7,549 bases of DNA from assembly GCA_029775955.1 (NCBI GenBank), contig JARVJW010000100.1, positions 1 to 7,549 on the forward strand, given 5' to 3'. The translations under genes were made by a program, and so were the position numbers. The stretch is from Nitrososphaeria archaeon. GTDB taxonomy: Archaea > Thermoproteota > Nitrososphaeria > Conexivisphaerales > UBA164. Each line of letters begins with the position of its first letter. The stretch's first letter is position 1. Under the pieces are notes generated by a model that worked only from the letters and a program-made list of their open reading frames with translations, was not told the origin of the DNA and made no database searches. Below are positions 1 through 6,327 of this stretch, one piece after another.

Positions 1-69
1 CCCATATAGCTATATTGATAATGCGAAATTTTGCACCTTCATATAATGTTTGTTAAGAAATATAATTAA

Positions 70-88
70 TAGACCATAGGCACAATTA
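70..88 (+). repeat. Left terminal inverted repeat of the left IS
   Basis: TAGACCATAGGCACAATTA pairs with the reverse complement of 847-865, with one mismatch (A versus T at the seventh base). Matching stops on both sides of the 19 bases, which marks it as an element end. Confidence 0.8.
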
Positions 89-148
89 AATTTTACCAAT
101 TTAACAAATATATCTGGCATTGCAAATAATGGCACATTATGATATTTC

Positions 149-815
149 ATGAGTATAATAATCTGTCGAGGAGTCCGAAAACAAGTCCTTTAGTGGACTT
201 GATTTCGCCTATAAGAAGGTTGAATCCAGATACGATGAATTTGAGCGCATCAGGCTATCCAAGAGGACGCTGGAAGGCTGTTCATACACTATAGAGTACA
301 TAACCTCCTCCTGACCTCCTATTTGTTCAGACCAGAGCACTGTGCTTAATGGCATATGCAAGCTTGAACCTGTGGTAAAGGAGGTCCTCCTGAAAAGCTA
401 TAGGATGGCGCAGGCGCCCGAGGAGGTCGAGGAGAACTCCAAGGCGTTCATAGATGCCACGGAGATACCAAGGCTGGGGGCAAAGCCATTGGAAAGAGGC
501 ATGCAAAGTGAACAATAAGTGGACTAAATCCATAGGGCGCAGCATGCTATGGGCACGATTATGATGTATTTAAGAGTCACCTGAGCTGCCTGCAGGATGA
601 CGCTGACCTAGTGTATGAAGGAGGGTTTTCCTGAGCTCAGTCCCCAAATAAAGGTCAAGAAGCTCACACGGGTATACATCAGGCGACTAGCGAAGATCAG
701 GATAATTGTAAAGCATACCTTCTCAAGGATAATTGGCGAAGAGTTCAGGAACAGGCTGAAGAACTATGATGTGATGACAAATATAATATTGGGCTTGAGG
801 ATAATGGGCGCATAG
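149..815 (+). pseudogene. Degenerate IS5-family DDE transposase
   Basis: This is a remnant of an IS5-family transposase, which would have cut and joined the IS ends. The main frame runs from about 162 to a TAA at 516-518 with one internal TGA at 312-314. It reads FSGLDFAYKKVESRYDEFER, then a helix-turn-helix-like STVLNGICKLEPV, then FIDATEI, whose Asp (453-455) is the likely first catalytic residue. The reading then shifts to another frame at about 551-634 (GHDYDVFKSHLSCLQDDADL) and back to the first for the C-terminus at 615-815, which contains VKHTFSRI and GEEFRNRLKNYDVMT. The family normally has VEHT here, so the catalytic Glu appears changed to Lys at 711-713. A few residues also seem deleted between SRI and GEEF. 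An ATG at 149 is a possible original start but is out of frame with the body. The gene cannot make a working enzyme. Confidence 0.75.
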
Positions 816-846
816 GGAAGGAAGCACTGACATATTGATCCAATAA

Positions 847-865
847 TAATTGTGCCTAAGGTCTA
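847..865 (-). repeat. Right terminal inverted repeat of the left IS
   Basis: Read on the minus strand this is TAGACCTTAGGCACAATTA, which matches 70-88 at 18 of 19 positions. It lies 31 bp beyond the last transposase codon, as expected for a compact IS. Confidence 0.8.
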
Positions 866-1142
866 GTATACATCTTCTGCGTGCAGTAACAATAAGGCTA
901 TTTTCATTTGTTACGTAACGTGAACGGAGGATTTCTAATTGTCATAACCCATAGCTGAGAGGTTTTCCAGTTTATGATCCAATCTTCCTAAAGCCCTTTT
1001 GGGTTAATTTTAGCATGAGGATTTTAAATATGATTTAAAGGGCAGTTTCATGGCAATTGAAATACATGTTTCATCTGACGTGCTTTCTGTGAATCTGCTT
1101 CGTGAAAGCATGATAGAAGATGCTATAATTATTTAAAAAGAC
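866..1142. other. Intergenic spacer between the left IS and the TOPRIM gene
   Basis: No convincing gene is visible in this spacer. It holds a perfect palindrome GTTACGTAAC (910-919), a weak 5-bp hairpin with a TTTT loop (about 992-1005), and a 28-codon ATG reading frame (1050-1136). That frame begins about 23 bases after a TATA-like TTTTAAATAT (1022-1031). The small frame contains a 7-bp inverted repeat, TGCTTTC (1081-1087) and GAAAGCA (1104-1110). None of these has a recognisable product or partner. Confidence 0.5.
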
Positions 1143-1152
1143 CTATAAATAA
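1143..1152 (+). promoter_or_regulatory. Archaeal TATA box for the TOPRIM gene
   Basis: CTATAAATAA is preceded by the purine-rich AAAAAGA (1135-1141), which fits a BRE. With the usual spacing of about 26 bases, transcription would begin near 1173. That allows either a leaderless message from a TTG or GTG near 1169-1178, or a leader of about 35 bases to the ATG at 1208. Confidence 0.6.
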
Positions 1153-1207
1153 TCAGTAAAAAGATAATTTGAGTTTGGTGTCAACTAAAAATTTTAAGGA
1201 AAAGGTA

Positions 1208-1606
1208 ATGGCTGGTGAAAGAACCGCTGTAAAATTAAGGCAAATAATGCAGGATATTAGCTCTAAGGACACCCTTTTAGTAGTTGAAGGTAAGAACGAT
1301 TATGTTGCTGTAAGAGAACTCGGCTATACAGGCGCAGTATTTGAAATGTGTGGCTCTGGAGGTGGAACCAAGAACCTAGCTGTTTTGGCTCAGAATTACA
1401 AGAACCTTGTTATATTACTTGACAGTGACAAAAGGGGAGAAAGGCTTGAACAAACTGTAAAAACGAAAATGGCTTATGCAGGCATTAATTTTGATTATTA
1501 CACACGCATAAAGATAAAATCTATAACCGGTGGGATCTCACATGTAGAAGATTTAATTAAATTTGTGGGTTACCTAAATTGGCATCAAGGTAATCCTTTA
1601 CAATAG
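1208..1606 (+). CDS. Small archaeal TOPRIM-domain protein
   Basis: This is a stand-alone TOPRIM protein of about 132 residues, a fold shared with primases, topoisomerases and RNase M5 that binds metal ions for phosphodiester chemistry. The two TOPRIM signatures are visible: LLVVEGKND with Glu27, and VILLDSDKRG with Asp72 and Asp74. A conserved-looking tail, GISHVEDL, follows. I recognise the archaeal small-TOPRIM type (UPF0292-like, related to RnmV). Its substrate is not known to me; RNA processing or DNA repair are both possible. I prefer ATG 1208 because AAGGA (1196-1200) sits 7 bases upstream and 20 residues precede the first motif, which suits the family. TTG 1169 (145 residues) and GTG 1178 are in-frame alternatives that fit a leaderless transcript. 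The last 50 bases overlap the 3' end of the convergent kinase gene, and there is no obvious terminator. Confidence 0.85.
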   Translation: MAGERTAVKLRQIMQDISSKDTLLVVEGKNDYVAVRELGYTGAVFEMCGSGGGTKNLAVLAQNYKNLVILLDSDKRGERLEQTVKTKMAYAGINFDYYTRIKIKSITGGISHVEDLIKFVGYLNWHQGNPLQ

Positions 1607-2354
1607 AAAGGAGAGTACGATTAACTTCTTGAGGTGATCCATTTGCATCCACATATACTATAGTTCCATACTTATAAGATGACCTCAATTTCAGATAGTT
1701 TTCCATTACCTGATTTAACATCCTTGTGTTTTCATAATAATCCCCTTTACCATTCATCCTTCTTAAAACCTCTGATAAATTAACATCAAGCACAAATGTA
1801 ACATCCTGTTTTACAATATTTCTTTCAGTTGTAAGAATAGCATCAACATTTACTCCCTGCACTGCTTGATATACGATATTGCTTTCAGTCCACCTTTTAG
1901 CTAACACAATCCCACCATTCGAAAGCCAGTTGGCTATTTTTTGATTGTGCTGAGCTCTGTCAAGCACCCACAGTATCCAGGCATCTTCCCTATTTAGAGA
2001 TCCGGAATTCAGATACCACTTAACCATACTGCCTAAAATGGTATCATATGAAGGCTGGATTATATCCATGACACTGTACCCGTGCTCCTTGAGAAATGCT
2101 GAGATAGGTTTTATATTTTCACCTCCTTTGAAAGCCTGCGTTTCTTTTCCTGATTTATCAATTCCTGAAATTACGATAAAAATACCCTTTCTTCTGAATT
2201 CAATCTTAGTGTTCAGCGTATTCACAGCCCATTCTATTTGGGCAGCATATAATAATGGAATGCCGTTTTCCATTAATTCCTGTTTATTTACTTTTTTCCC
2301 TTCCATAATCCTTGATTTTATAAGCTCTATTGAGTTGCTTATCCATTCCATCAC
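1557..2354 (-). CDS. Thymidylate-kinase-like P-loop kinase, substrate uncertain
   Basis: This 265-residue protein belongs to the P-loop kinase superfamily and most resembles thymidylate kinase. The Walker A loop is GIDKSGKET (64-72), LDRAQH (131-136) matches the DRxxH helix, and GGIVLAKRWTESNIVYQ (147-163) aligns with the family's DRYxxSxxAYQ. A lid-like RRMNGKGDYYEN follows (198-209). Two substrate-side motifs differ: the family's DRY is KRW (153-155), and the TREPGGT stretch is IQPSYDT (99-105). The roughly 55 residues before the P-loop are an extension absent from ordinary thymidylate kinases. It begins with GTG (2354) in a GTGA overlap with the DUF126 stop; ATG 2351 is the next codon and equally possible. 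As the last gene of a coupled set with DUF126 and UbiD, it may phosphorylate an isoprenoid intermediate, but this is inference. A dTMP or other nucleotide kinase remains possible. Confidence 0.8.
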   Translation of the reverse strand: MMEWISNSIELIKSRIMEGKKVNKQELMENGIPLLYAAQIEWAVNTLNTKIEFRRKGIFIVISGIDKSGKETQAFKGGENIKPISAFLKEHGYSVMDIIQPSYDTILGSMVKWYLNSGSLNREDAWILWVLDRAQHNQKIANWLSNGGIVLAKRWTESNIVYQAVQGVNVDAILTTERNIVKQDVTFVLDVNLSEVLRRMNGKGDYYENTRMLNQVMENYLKLRSSYKYGTIVYVDANGSPQEVNRTLLSIVKDYLDANLGNPQI

Positions 2355-2755
2355 TTATCATCTATTTTAATAATGCCATTTTTGCCATCAAATATTGCAA
2401 TTTTTAATTTATACTTTAACAATTTATCTGTTTCAACCTGATCAATAAGTGGTATTTTAGTTACCGCACATCCACTTGCGAGGCTTGCATCAGCCCTCTG
2501 CACTGCTATTGCAGCAGGCATAGTATTCAACTTTTTCATTCTATATATTATGTATGGGGCCACTGTGCTGCCAACCATGTAAGGGAATGCTAAGATTTTT
2601 CCTGCTATCCTAATGTTCAGTAAATCTGTGTCCCCGGCAACAATTTCTCCTCTTACAGGGTCAACCATACCCAGGAAGGAAATTGGTTTCGTTGATATTA
2701 CCAGTTCACCCCTGGCCTTACCTGGCACCAGAGAATTCCCTCTAATAGTTATCAT
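2351..2755 (-). CDS. DUF126 protein, probable phosphomevalonate dehydratase small subunit
   Basis: This 134-residue protein is the swivelling small domain of the aconitase X family. In most archaea the protein is the small subunit of phosphomevalonate dehydratase, which turns mevalonate 5-phosphate into trans-anhydromevalonate 5-phosphate. The family pattern is clear: G..L.PG.A.GE (6-17), PISFLGMVDPVRGEI (24-38), AGKILAFP (51-58), VGSTVAPYIIY (61-71) and PAAIAVQRAD (80-89). Ser63 in the GST motif is the expected active-site serine. The usual HPL near residues 43-45 reads TDL. The length is normal for the family. The ATG overlaps the upstream UbiD stop by 4 nt (ATGA) and has a strong Shine-Dalgarno, so translation is coupled. 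The large catalytic subunit, with the iron-sulfur site, is not in the window. A bacterial-type hydroxyproline dehydratase role is less likely given the UbiD neighbour. Confidence 0.87.
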   Translation of the reverse strand: MITIRGNSLVPGKARGELVISTKPISFLGMVDPVRGEIVAGDTDLLNIRIAGKILAFPYMVGSTVAPYIIYRMKKLNTMPAAIAVQRADASLASGCAVTKIPLIDQVETDKLLKYKLKIAIFDGKNGIIKIDDK

Positions 2756-4035
2756 TTTTTCACCTCGGGAATTTTGGCTCGTTTATATTTTTCCCTGTCA
2801 CTATCTAACGGTATTGTTGCATCAATCCCTACTTTGTCAGTTAACAATTTGCTCTGATTACTTGAAGGATCGAGGCTTGAACCCTTAGTGTTGTGAATTA
2901 CTAACAGACCACGTGAGGCTTGAAACCTTGTTGCTATTGCAAATTCAACATCATTCATATTTTCAGGGTCAATATCATCATCAACAACTATAACCATCTT
3001 AAGTGATGGATGAGCTGCAAATGCTGCTATCATAGCATTTACAGGTTCACCTTCCAGTTTTTTAGATATTTGAACAACGGCATGGAGCCACTTACTTCCG
3101 CCCTCGGTTAGGAAAACCCTTTTTATTGAAGGCACAATATCTTTAAGGGCTTTATTCATCTTCGATTCAACTGGGAAACCCATTAGCCATTTATGTTCAG
3201 CCCCGCTGGGCAATATATCCCAGAAAATTGGATTTTCTTTAGAATATATATGTTCAACGTTTAAAACAGGTTGTTTTCTTGTAAAATCATAGTTGCCTAG
3301 TATTTCCGTCATCATATCCATTTCACTATCTTTTATGCTGATTTTACCCTCTATTATATATTCAGCATTAGGCACAGGTAAGCCATATTTCGGGCTTTTC
3401 ATAATATCTAAATTTCCACCTAAAATTGAATTTGCTATTTCTAATTCAAAGTTTCCATATGGTGCCTGATATGCCGCTGAAAATTCTACTGCAGGGTGAA
3501 CACCAATGGCTACTGCCACTGGCAGGTCCTTGGACAGTTGTTTACTTGCAAGGTAAAAGGAATGGAGGTGCCTTCCTTCAACCATTCTTATTACTCCCCT
3601 GTTATTGTCAATGACCCTTATCCTGTGCACAGAGGCATTAAGAGCTTGATCTGTAGGATTTTGTGAAATTACGATACTGGAAGTAATATATGGGCCCAAG
3701 TCCTTTTCGAAGTGCTTTATCACTGGGATTTTATTCAGAGAGTGCATTGTTTCATATCCCTGAAACTTTTTAACTGAAAATTGCATTGGTTTACTTACTG
3801 CATCAATAAATTTATTGTGAATATAATCAATCTTGCATCCAAATGCAAGTGAAACCTTTTCACTGCTATTTACCAAATTGGATACCACTTTAGTACCAGT
3901 TTCCTTGGCTGATACAATTATAGAATTATCAGTTGCTTTCTCTAAACCTGCTATCTGGTAATTCACAGATGCCTCTCCTAGGTCTACAAGTAATTTGTTC
4001 GAAGTCAAAACATTTAAGAACTCTCTAAGGCTCAC
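2752..4035 (-). CDS. UbiD-family decarboxylase, probable anhydromevalonate phosphate decarboxylase
   Basis: This 427-residue UbiD-family enzyme uses prenylated FMN to remove CO2 from unsaturated acids. The archaeal branch converts trans-anhydromevalonate 5-phosphate to isopentenyl phosphate. Family blocks in order are NASVHR (133-138), GRHLH (154-158), VAIGVHP (175-181), PNAEYIIEG (222-230), TRKQPVL (252-258), PSGAEHKWLMGFP (276-288), VVDDDIDP (350-357), ATRFQASRGLLVI (368-380) and GSSLDP (385-390). By spacing, Asn133, His156 and Glu197 match the metal/cofactor ligands of fungal Fdc1, and Arg138 its catalytic Arg. The usual EGPF[VG][DE] motif is replaced by residues 239-244 (MDMMTE), keeping only the second acid, Glu244. 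The start is GTG; no well-spaced Shine-Dalgarno precedes it, but a TATA-like box lies about 24 bases upstream, suggesting a leaderless message. The stop overlaps the DUF126 start. A UbiX gene for the cofactor is not in the window. Confidence 0.88.
   Translation of the reverse strand: MSLREFLNVLTSNKLLVDLGEASVNYQIAGLEKATDNSIIVSAKETGTKVVSNLVNSSEKVSLAFGCKIDYIHNKFIDAVSKPMQFSVKKFQGYETMHSLNKIPVIKHFEKDLGPYITSSIVISQNPTDQALNASVHRIRVIDNNRGVIRMVEGRHLHSFYLASKQLSKDLPVAVAIGVHPAVEFSAAYQAPYGNFELEIANSILGGNLDIMKSPKYGLPVPNAEYIIEGKISIKDSEMDMMTEILGNYDFTRKQPVLNVEHIYSKENPIFWDILPSGAEHKWLMGFPVESKMNKALKDIVPSIKRVFLTEGGSKWLHAVVQISKKLEGEPVNAMIAAFAAHPSLKMVIVVDDDIDPENMNDVEFAIATRFQASRGLLVIHNTKGSSLDPSSNQSKLLTDKVGIDATIPLDSDREKYKRAKIPEVKK
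2760..2766 (-). promoter_or_regulatory. Strong Shine-Dalgarno for the DUF126 gene
   Basis: GAGGTGA on the minus strand lies 4 bases before the ATG at 2755, inside the last codons of the UbiD gene. It is the best ribosome site in the window and fixes the DUF126 start. Confidence 0.75.
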
Positions 4036-4053
4036 GCCTTTAATTACCTGCTT

Positions 4054-4063
4054 TTATTATAAA
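4054..4063 (-). promoter_or_regulatory. TATA-like box in front of the UbiD gene
   Basis: TTTATAATAA on the minus strand lies in the 32-bp gap between the RPA-like stop and the UbiD GTG. Its centre is about 24 bases from the GTG, the spacing of a leaderless archaeal promoter. It could let the three downstream genes be expressed apart from trxB and the RPA-like gene. Confidence 0.5.
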
Positions 4064-4067
4064 TAGG

Positions 4068-5300
4068 TTAGGGCGATGTTTTAGATGCTTTTATAACGCT
4101 ATATGAAGTTACTCTAAAGCTCCTTTTACCATTTCCCTGAACGCCTATTGCAGTTGCCTTTTGCCCAATTGCAAGCATCGATACTAAATTAAATACATGT
4201 TTATCAATTATAAGTTTTCCCTCTCCAGAATCATCACCAATGAGCATCTCATAATACTCATTATCCTTAAGCACTGGATCAGAAAGCACTATGAAGTCAA
4301 TTTTTACAAGCCCCTGCGCAGATTCTGTAATTCTAGTGGTTTTTATGTTCGCAATTTCCCCCTTAATTTGATCATAATCGTATATTTTAAAGTTAGGGTA
4401 TTTCATTTGAAATTTTTTTGCAATAATTACATTTTCAGTTGGTGGTAAATCAAATTCCAGTTCTACCATCTCACTTGAACCATTAATTGCAATAAAGTGC
4501 TTATCTTTGCCATCAATTAATGTAAACTTGGGTCCCACCTTATATATTATCGTGGAATCATCACCTGAAAGCTCAGTCCCATAATTGTTCTTTTTTACCA
4601 CCAGAGGTCCTATTACTAGTTCATGACCCTCATATATTTCCAAGTCATTTTTATTCCATATCACTGTCCTTACCCTTTGCTCTCCAACTTTCAGAAAAAA
4701 AGCTAACCCTTTGCCATCGCTTCCATCCTTTTTTTTAAAGTTTATAACCCTCATTGGCCCTTCAACAGTTCCTCTGTATACACCTGGCCCACTTGACCTG
4801 ATCTCGCTGCATGCAGATTCTATATTTTTTATGTCAGATTTTTTTATAATTTCACTCTTATCATTTAGATGCAACTCAAAAATACCCTCTAAAGTTTCTT
4901 TGATGATTGCCTTTTTGATTACAATTCCCTGGCCTGTTTTTAATCCTTCAAATGCATTTTTGTCGTTTCCCCACAGGACCCCCCTTATGACGTTATTGCT
5001 GTCAAAAACGTAAAAGACAACCCTGTTAGGCAGTTTTACTGATGACAGGTAATAACATTCAATGTCTGCAATCTTGTGGCCAAAGTCGATTTCCCCAATT
5101 GTTAGGCTCTGCTTCTGCTCAATTTTTATGCCAAGCTCATTGAGTATTAGGTATATTGCACCTAGATCGGTAAGAAAGCCTGCTCCAATTTCGCTTTTTT
5201 TTATTTTTATTAACTCTTTAATATATGATTCTGAAAGGTCGCTACGTTGGGTTATTATCTGTTTAATAATACTTTCAAGCTTATTATTAGGCTGATCCAT
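4068..5300 (-). CDS. RPA-like single-stranded DNA-binding protein with OB folds
   Basis: This 410-residue protein looks like an archaeal replication protein A, which coats single-stranded DNA during replication, repair and recombination. Residues 20-60 match the short helical N-terminal region of archaeal RPAs (YIKELIKIKKSEIGAG, then DLGAIYLILNELGIK). OB-type beta-rich segments follow at about 70-150 (IADIECYYL, VIRGVLWG), 172-255 (GTVEGPMRVINF, VRTVIWNKND, LVIGPLVVKK) and 300-405 (IKGEIANIKTTR, FIVLSD, MLIGDDSGEGKLII, GQKATAIGV). The VxWxND type strands are typical of RPA DNA-binding domains. There is no CxxC pair, so the zinc finger seen in some long archaeal RPAs is absent. The ATG is 2 bases after the trxB stop, with only a weak AAGGG upstream, so it is probably co-transcribed with and translated after trxB. 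The family call is good; the exact number of OB folds is inferred. Confidence 0.83.
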   Translation of the reverse strand: MDQPNNKLESIIKQIITQRSDLSESYIKELIKIKKSEIGAGFLTDLGAIYLILNELGIKIEQKQSLTIGEIDFGHKIADIECYYLSSVKLPNRVVFYVFDSNNVIRGVLWGNDKNAFEGLKTGQGIVIKKAIIKETLEGIFELHLNDKSEIIKKSDIKNIESACSEIRSSGPGVYRGTVEGPMRVINFKKKDGSDGKGLAFFLKVGEQRVRTVIWNKNDLEIYEGHELVIGPLVVKKNNYGTELSGDDSTIIYKVGPKFTLIDGKDKHFIAINGSSEMVELEFDLPPTENVIIAKKFQMKYPNFKIYDYDQIKGEIANIKTTRITESAQGLVKIDFIVLSDPVLKDNEYYEMLIGDDSGEGKLIIDKHVFNLVSMLAIGQKATAIGVQGNGKRSFRVTSYSVIKASKTSP

Positions 5301-5302
5301 TA

Positions 5303-6262
5303 TTAACCCTTGATTGTTTGAAGATACCTTAAGGCATCAAGTGAGGCTTTTGCCCCCATTCCAGCTGCAGTAATTGCTTGCCTGTATAGGTGATCTGCTA
5401 CATCACCAGCTGCAAACACTCCATCAAGGCTGGTTCTTGTTTCTCCATAAAGCTTAATGTATTTTTCAGCTGTTAATTCCACTTGGTCTTCAACTAAAGA
5501 AGTGTTTGGGATATGCCCGATATCAACAAAAACTGCTGAGCAATTAAGCGTATTTTCGTGCCTGTCAATTTTATTTACCACCTTTACGGCTTCCACTTTT
5601 TTTTCACCAATAATATCTGAAATAACACTGTTCCAAACAAATTTAATATTTGGTATTGAAAATGCCTGTTTTTGCAATATTGCCTGTGCCCTGAGCTTAT
5701 CCCTCCTGTGCACAACCGTGACCGTTTTTGCAATTTTTGAAAGGTAAATTGAATCTTCAATTGCTGTATCACCTCCCCCTATTACGACAACGTCTGTGTT
5801 CTTGAAGAAAGCACCATCACATACCGCACAGTATGACACCCCCTTACCCTTTAATTTTTGTTCTGAGGGCATATTTAGTTCCCTGGCAGAAGCACCAGTT
5901 GCAAGTATAATTGAATCTGTAATATAGGTTGTATCCTCTACATGCACTTTAAATGGCCTTTCTTTAAGGTTAATCTTTGTAACATCTTTATCTATTATTT
6001 TTAACCCGAGCCTTTCAACCTGTTCCCTCATTCTTTTCATAAGTTCAGGTCCTAGAATTGGTTCTGGGAAGCCAGGATAATTTTCAACTTCAGTAGTAAG
6101 CATTAATTGCCCCCCTGAAGAATACCCTCCTATCAATATTGCATCTGCTCCACCTCTGATTGCATAAATTCCAGCAGTAAGACCTGCAGGCCCACTACCC
6201 ACAATTATAATTTCATGCTTTTCCTGTTCAGATTCATCTTTGGGAATTGAAAACATAGTCAT
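5303..6262 (-). CDS. trxB: Thioredoxin reductase
   Basis: This is a 319-residue FAD-dependent thioredoxin-disulfide reductase of the low-molecular-weight type, acting in the cytoplasm to keep thioredoxin-like proteins reduced. In order it has the FAD GxGxxG site (GSGPAG, 22-27), the redox-active pair CAVC (Cys145, Cys148), the NAD(P)H-domain GGGDTA (162-167), HRRDKLR (185-191) and the second FAD site GVFAAGDV (291-298). HRRxxxR, with its arginines, indicates NADPH use; this is worth noting because the Thermoplasma acidophilum enzyme is reported not to use NADPH efficiently. Length and domain order are normal. The ATG at 6262 lies about 26 bases after a TATA-like box, so the message may be leaderless; a second ATG is two codons in (6256). 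It is the first gene of the minus-strand cluster, followed after 2 bases by the RPA-like gene. A decayed IS ends 45 bases upstream of the start. Confidence 0.95.
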   Translation of the reverse strand: MTMFSIPKDESEQEKHEIIIVGSGPAGLTAGIYAIRGGADAILIGGYSSGGQLMLTTEVENYPGFPEPILGPELMKRMREQVERLGLKIIDKDVTKINLKERPFKVHVEDTTYITDSIILATGASARELNMPSEQKLKGKGVSYCAVCDGAFFKNTDVVVIGGGDTAIEDSIYLSKIAKTVTVVHRRDKLRAQAILQKQAFSIPNIKFVWNSVISDIIGEKKVEAVKVVNKIDRHENTLNCSAVFVDIGHIPNTSLVEDQVELTAEKYIKLYGETRTSLDGVFAAGDVADHLYRQAITAAGMGAKASLDALRYLQTIKG

Positions 6263-6283
6263 GCAGATACCTGCTCCATAAGA

Positions 6284-6293
6284 AATAATAAGC
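6284..6293 (-). promoter_or_regulatory. TATA-like box for trxB and the minus-strand cluster
   Basis: CTTATTATTT on the minus strand is preceded by the purine-rich AAAACG. Its centre is about 26 bases from the trxB ATG, so transcription would start at or next to the start codon. The inserted IS begins only 15 bases upstream of the box, leaving little native upstream DNA. Confidence 0.5.
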
Positions 6294-6298
6294 GTTTT

Positions 6299-6307
6299 GG
6301 AGATTTG
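6299..6307 (+). repeat. Left copy of a 9-bp target duplication
   Basis: GGAGATTTG abuts the left inverted repeat of the IS at 6308, and GGGGATTTG (7172-7180) abuts the right one. Eight of nine positions match, as expected of an old target-site duplication. Confidence 0.65.
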
Positions 6308-6324
6308 GGGTGTAGGACACTATT
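6308..6324 (+). repeat. Left terminal inverted repeat of the trxB-proximal IS
   Basis: GGGTGTAGGACACTATT matches the reverse complement of 7155-7171 at 16 of 17 positions. Confidence 0.8.
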
Positions 6325-6327
6325 CTA

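Larger units (their letters stand above)
70..865 (+). mobile_element. Decayed IS5-type insertion sequence with terminal inverted repeats
   Basis: The boundaries come from a 19-bp inverted repeat: TAGACCATAGGCACAATTA at 70-88 and its reverse complement at 847-865, with 18 of 19 positions matching. Between them lies a plus-strand transposase remnant (about 149-815). The 796-bp length is close to that of a small IS5-family element, so the copy is nearly full length but inactivated by stops, frameshifts and deletions. If the true ends are GACC/GGTC at 72 and 863, a TA dinucleotide flanks both sides and could be the target duplication, but this is too short to prove. The interior is richer in G and C than the flanking DNA, as expected for a transferred element. 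Recognition of the family is from remembered motifs, not a search. Confidence 0.75.

Noticed and set aside
4..15. Palindrome ATATAGCTATAT
   Set aside because: It is short and AT-rich at the window edge, with no neighbouring gene to link it to as an operator.
327..545. 72-codon minus-strand reading frame
   Set aside because: It is antisense to the left transposase remnant, which has clear family motifs on the plus strand.
910..919. Palindrome GTTACGTAAC
   Set aside because: It is a single 10-bp copy about 230 bp from the nearest promoter, so chance is the simpler explanation.
992..1005. Hairpin GCCC-TTTT-GGGT as a terminator
   Set aside because: The stem is 5 bp with a wobble pair and no gene ends just upstream, only the IS.
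1557..2354. Naming the kinase gene tmk outright
   Set aside because: The P-loop fits, but DRY and TREPGGT are changed and the protein has an N-terminal extension, so the substrate is not secure.
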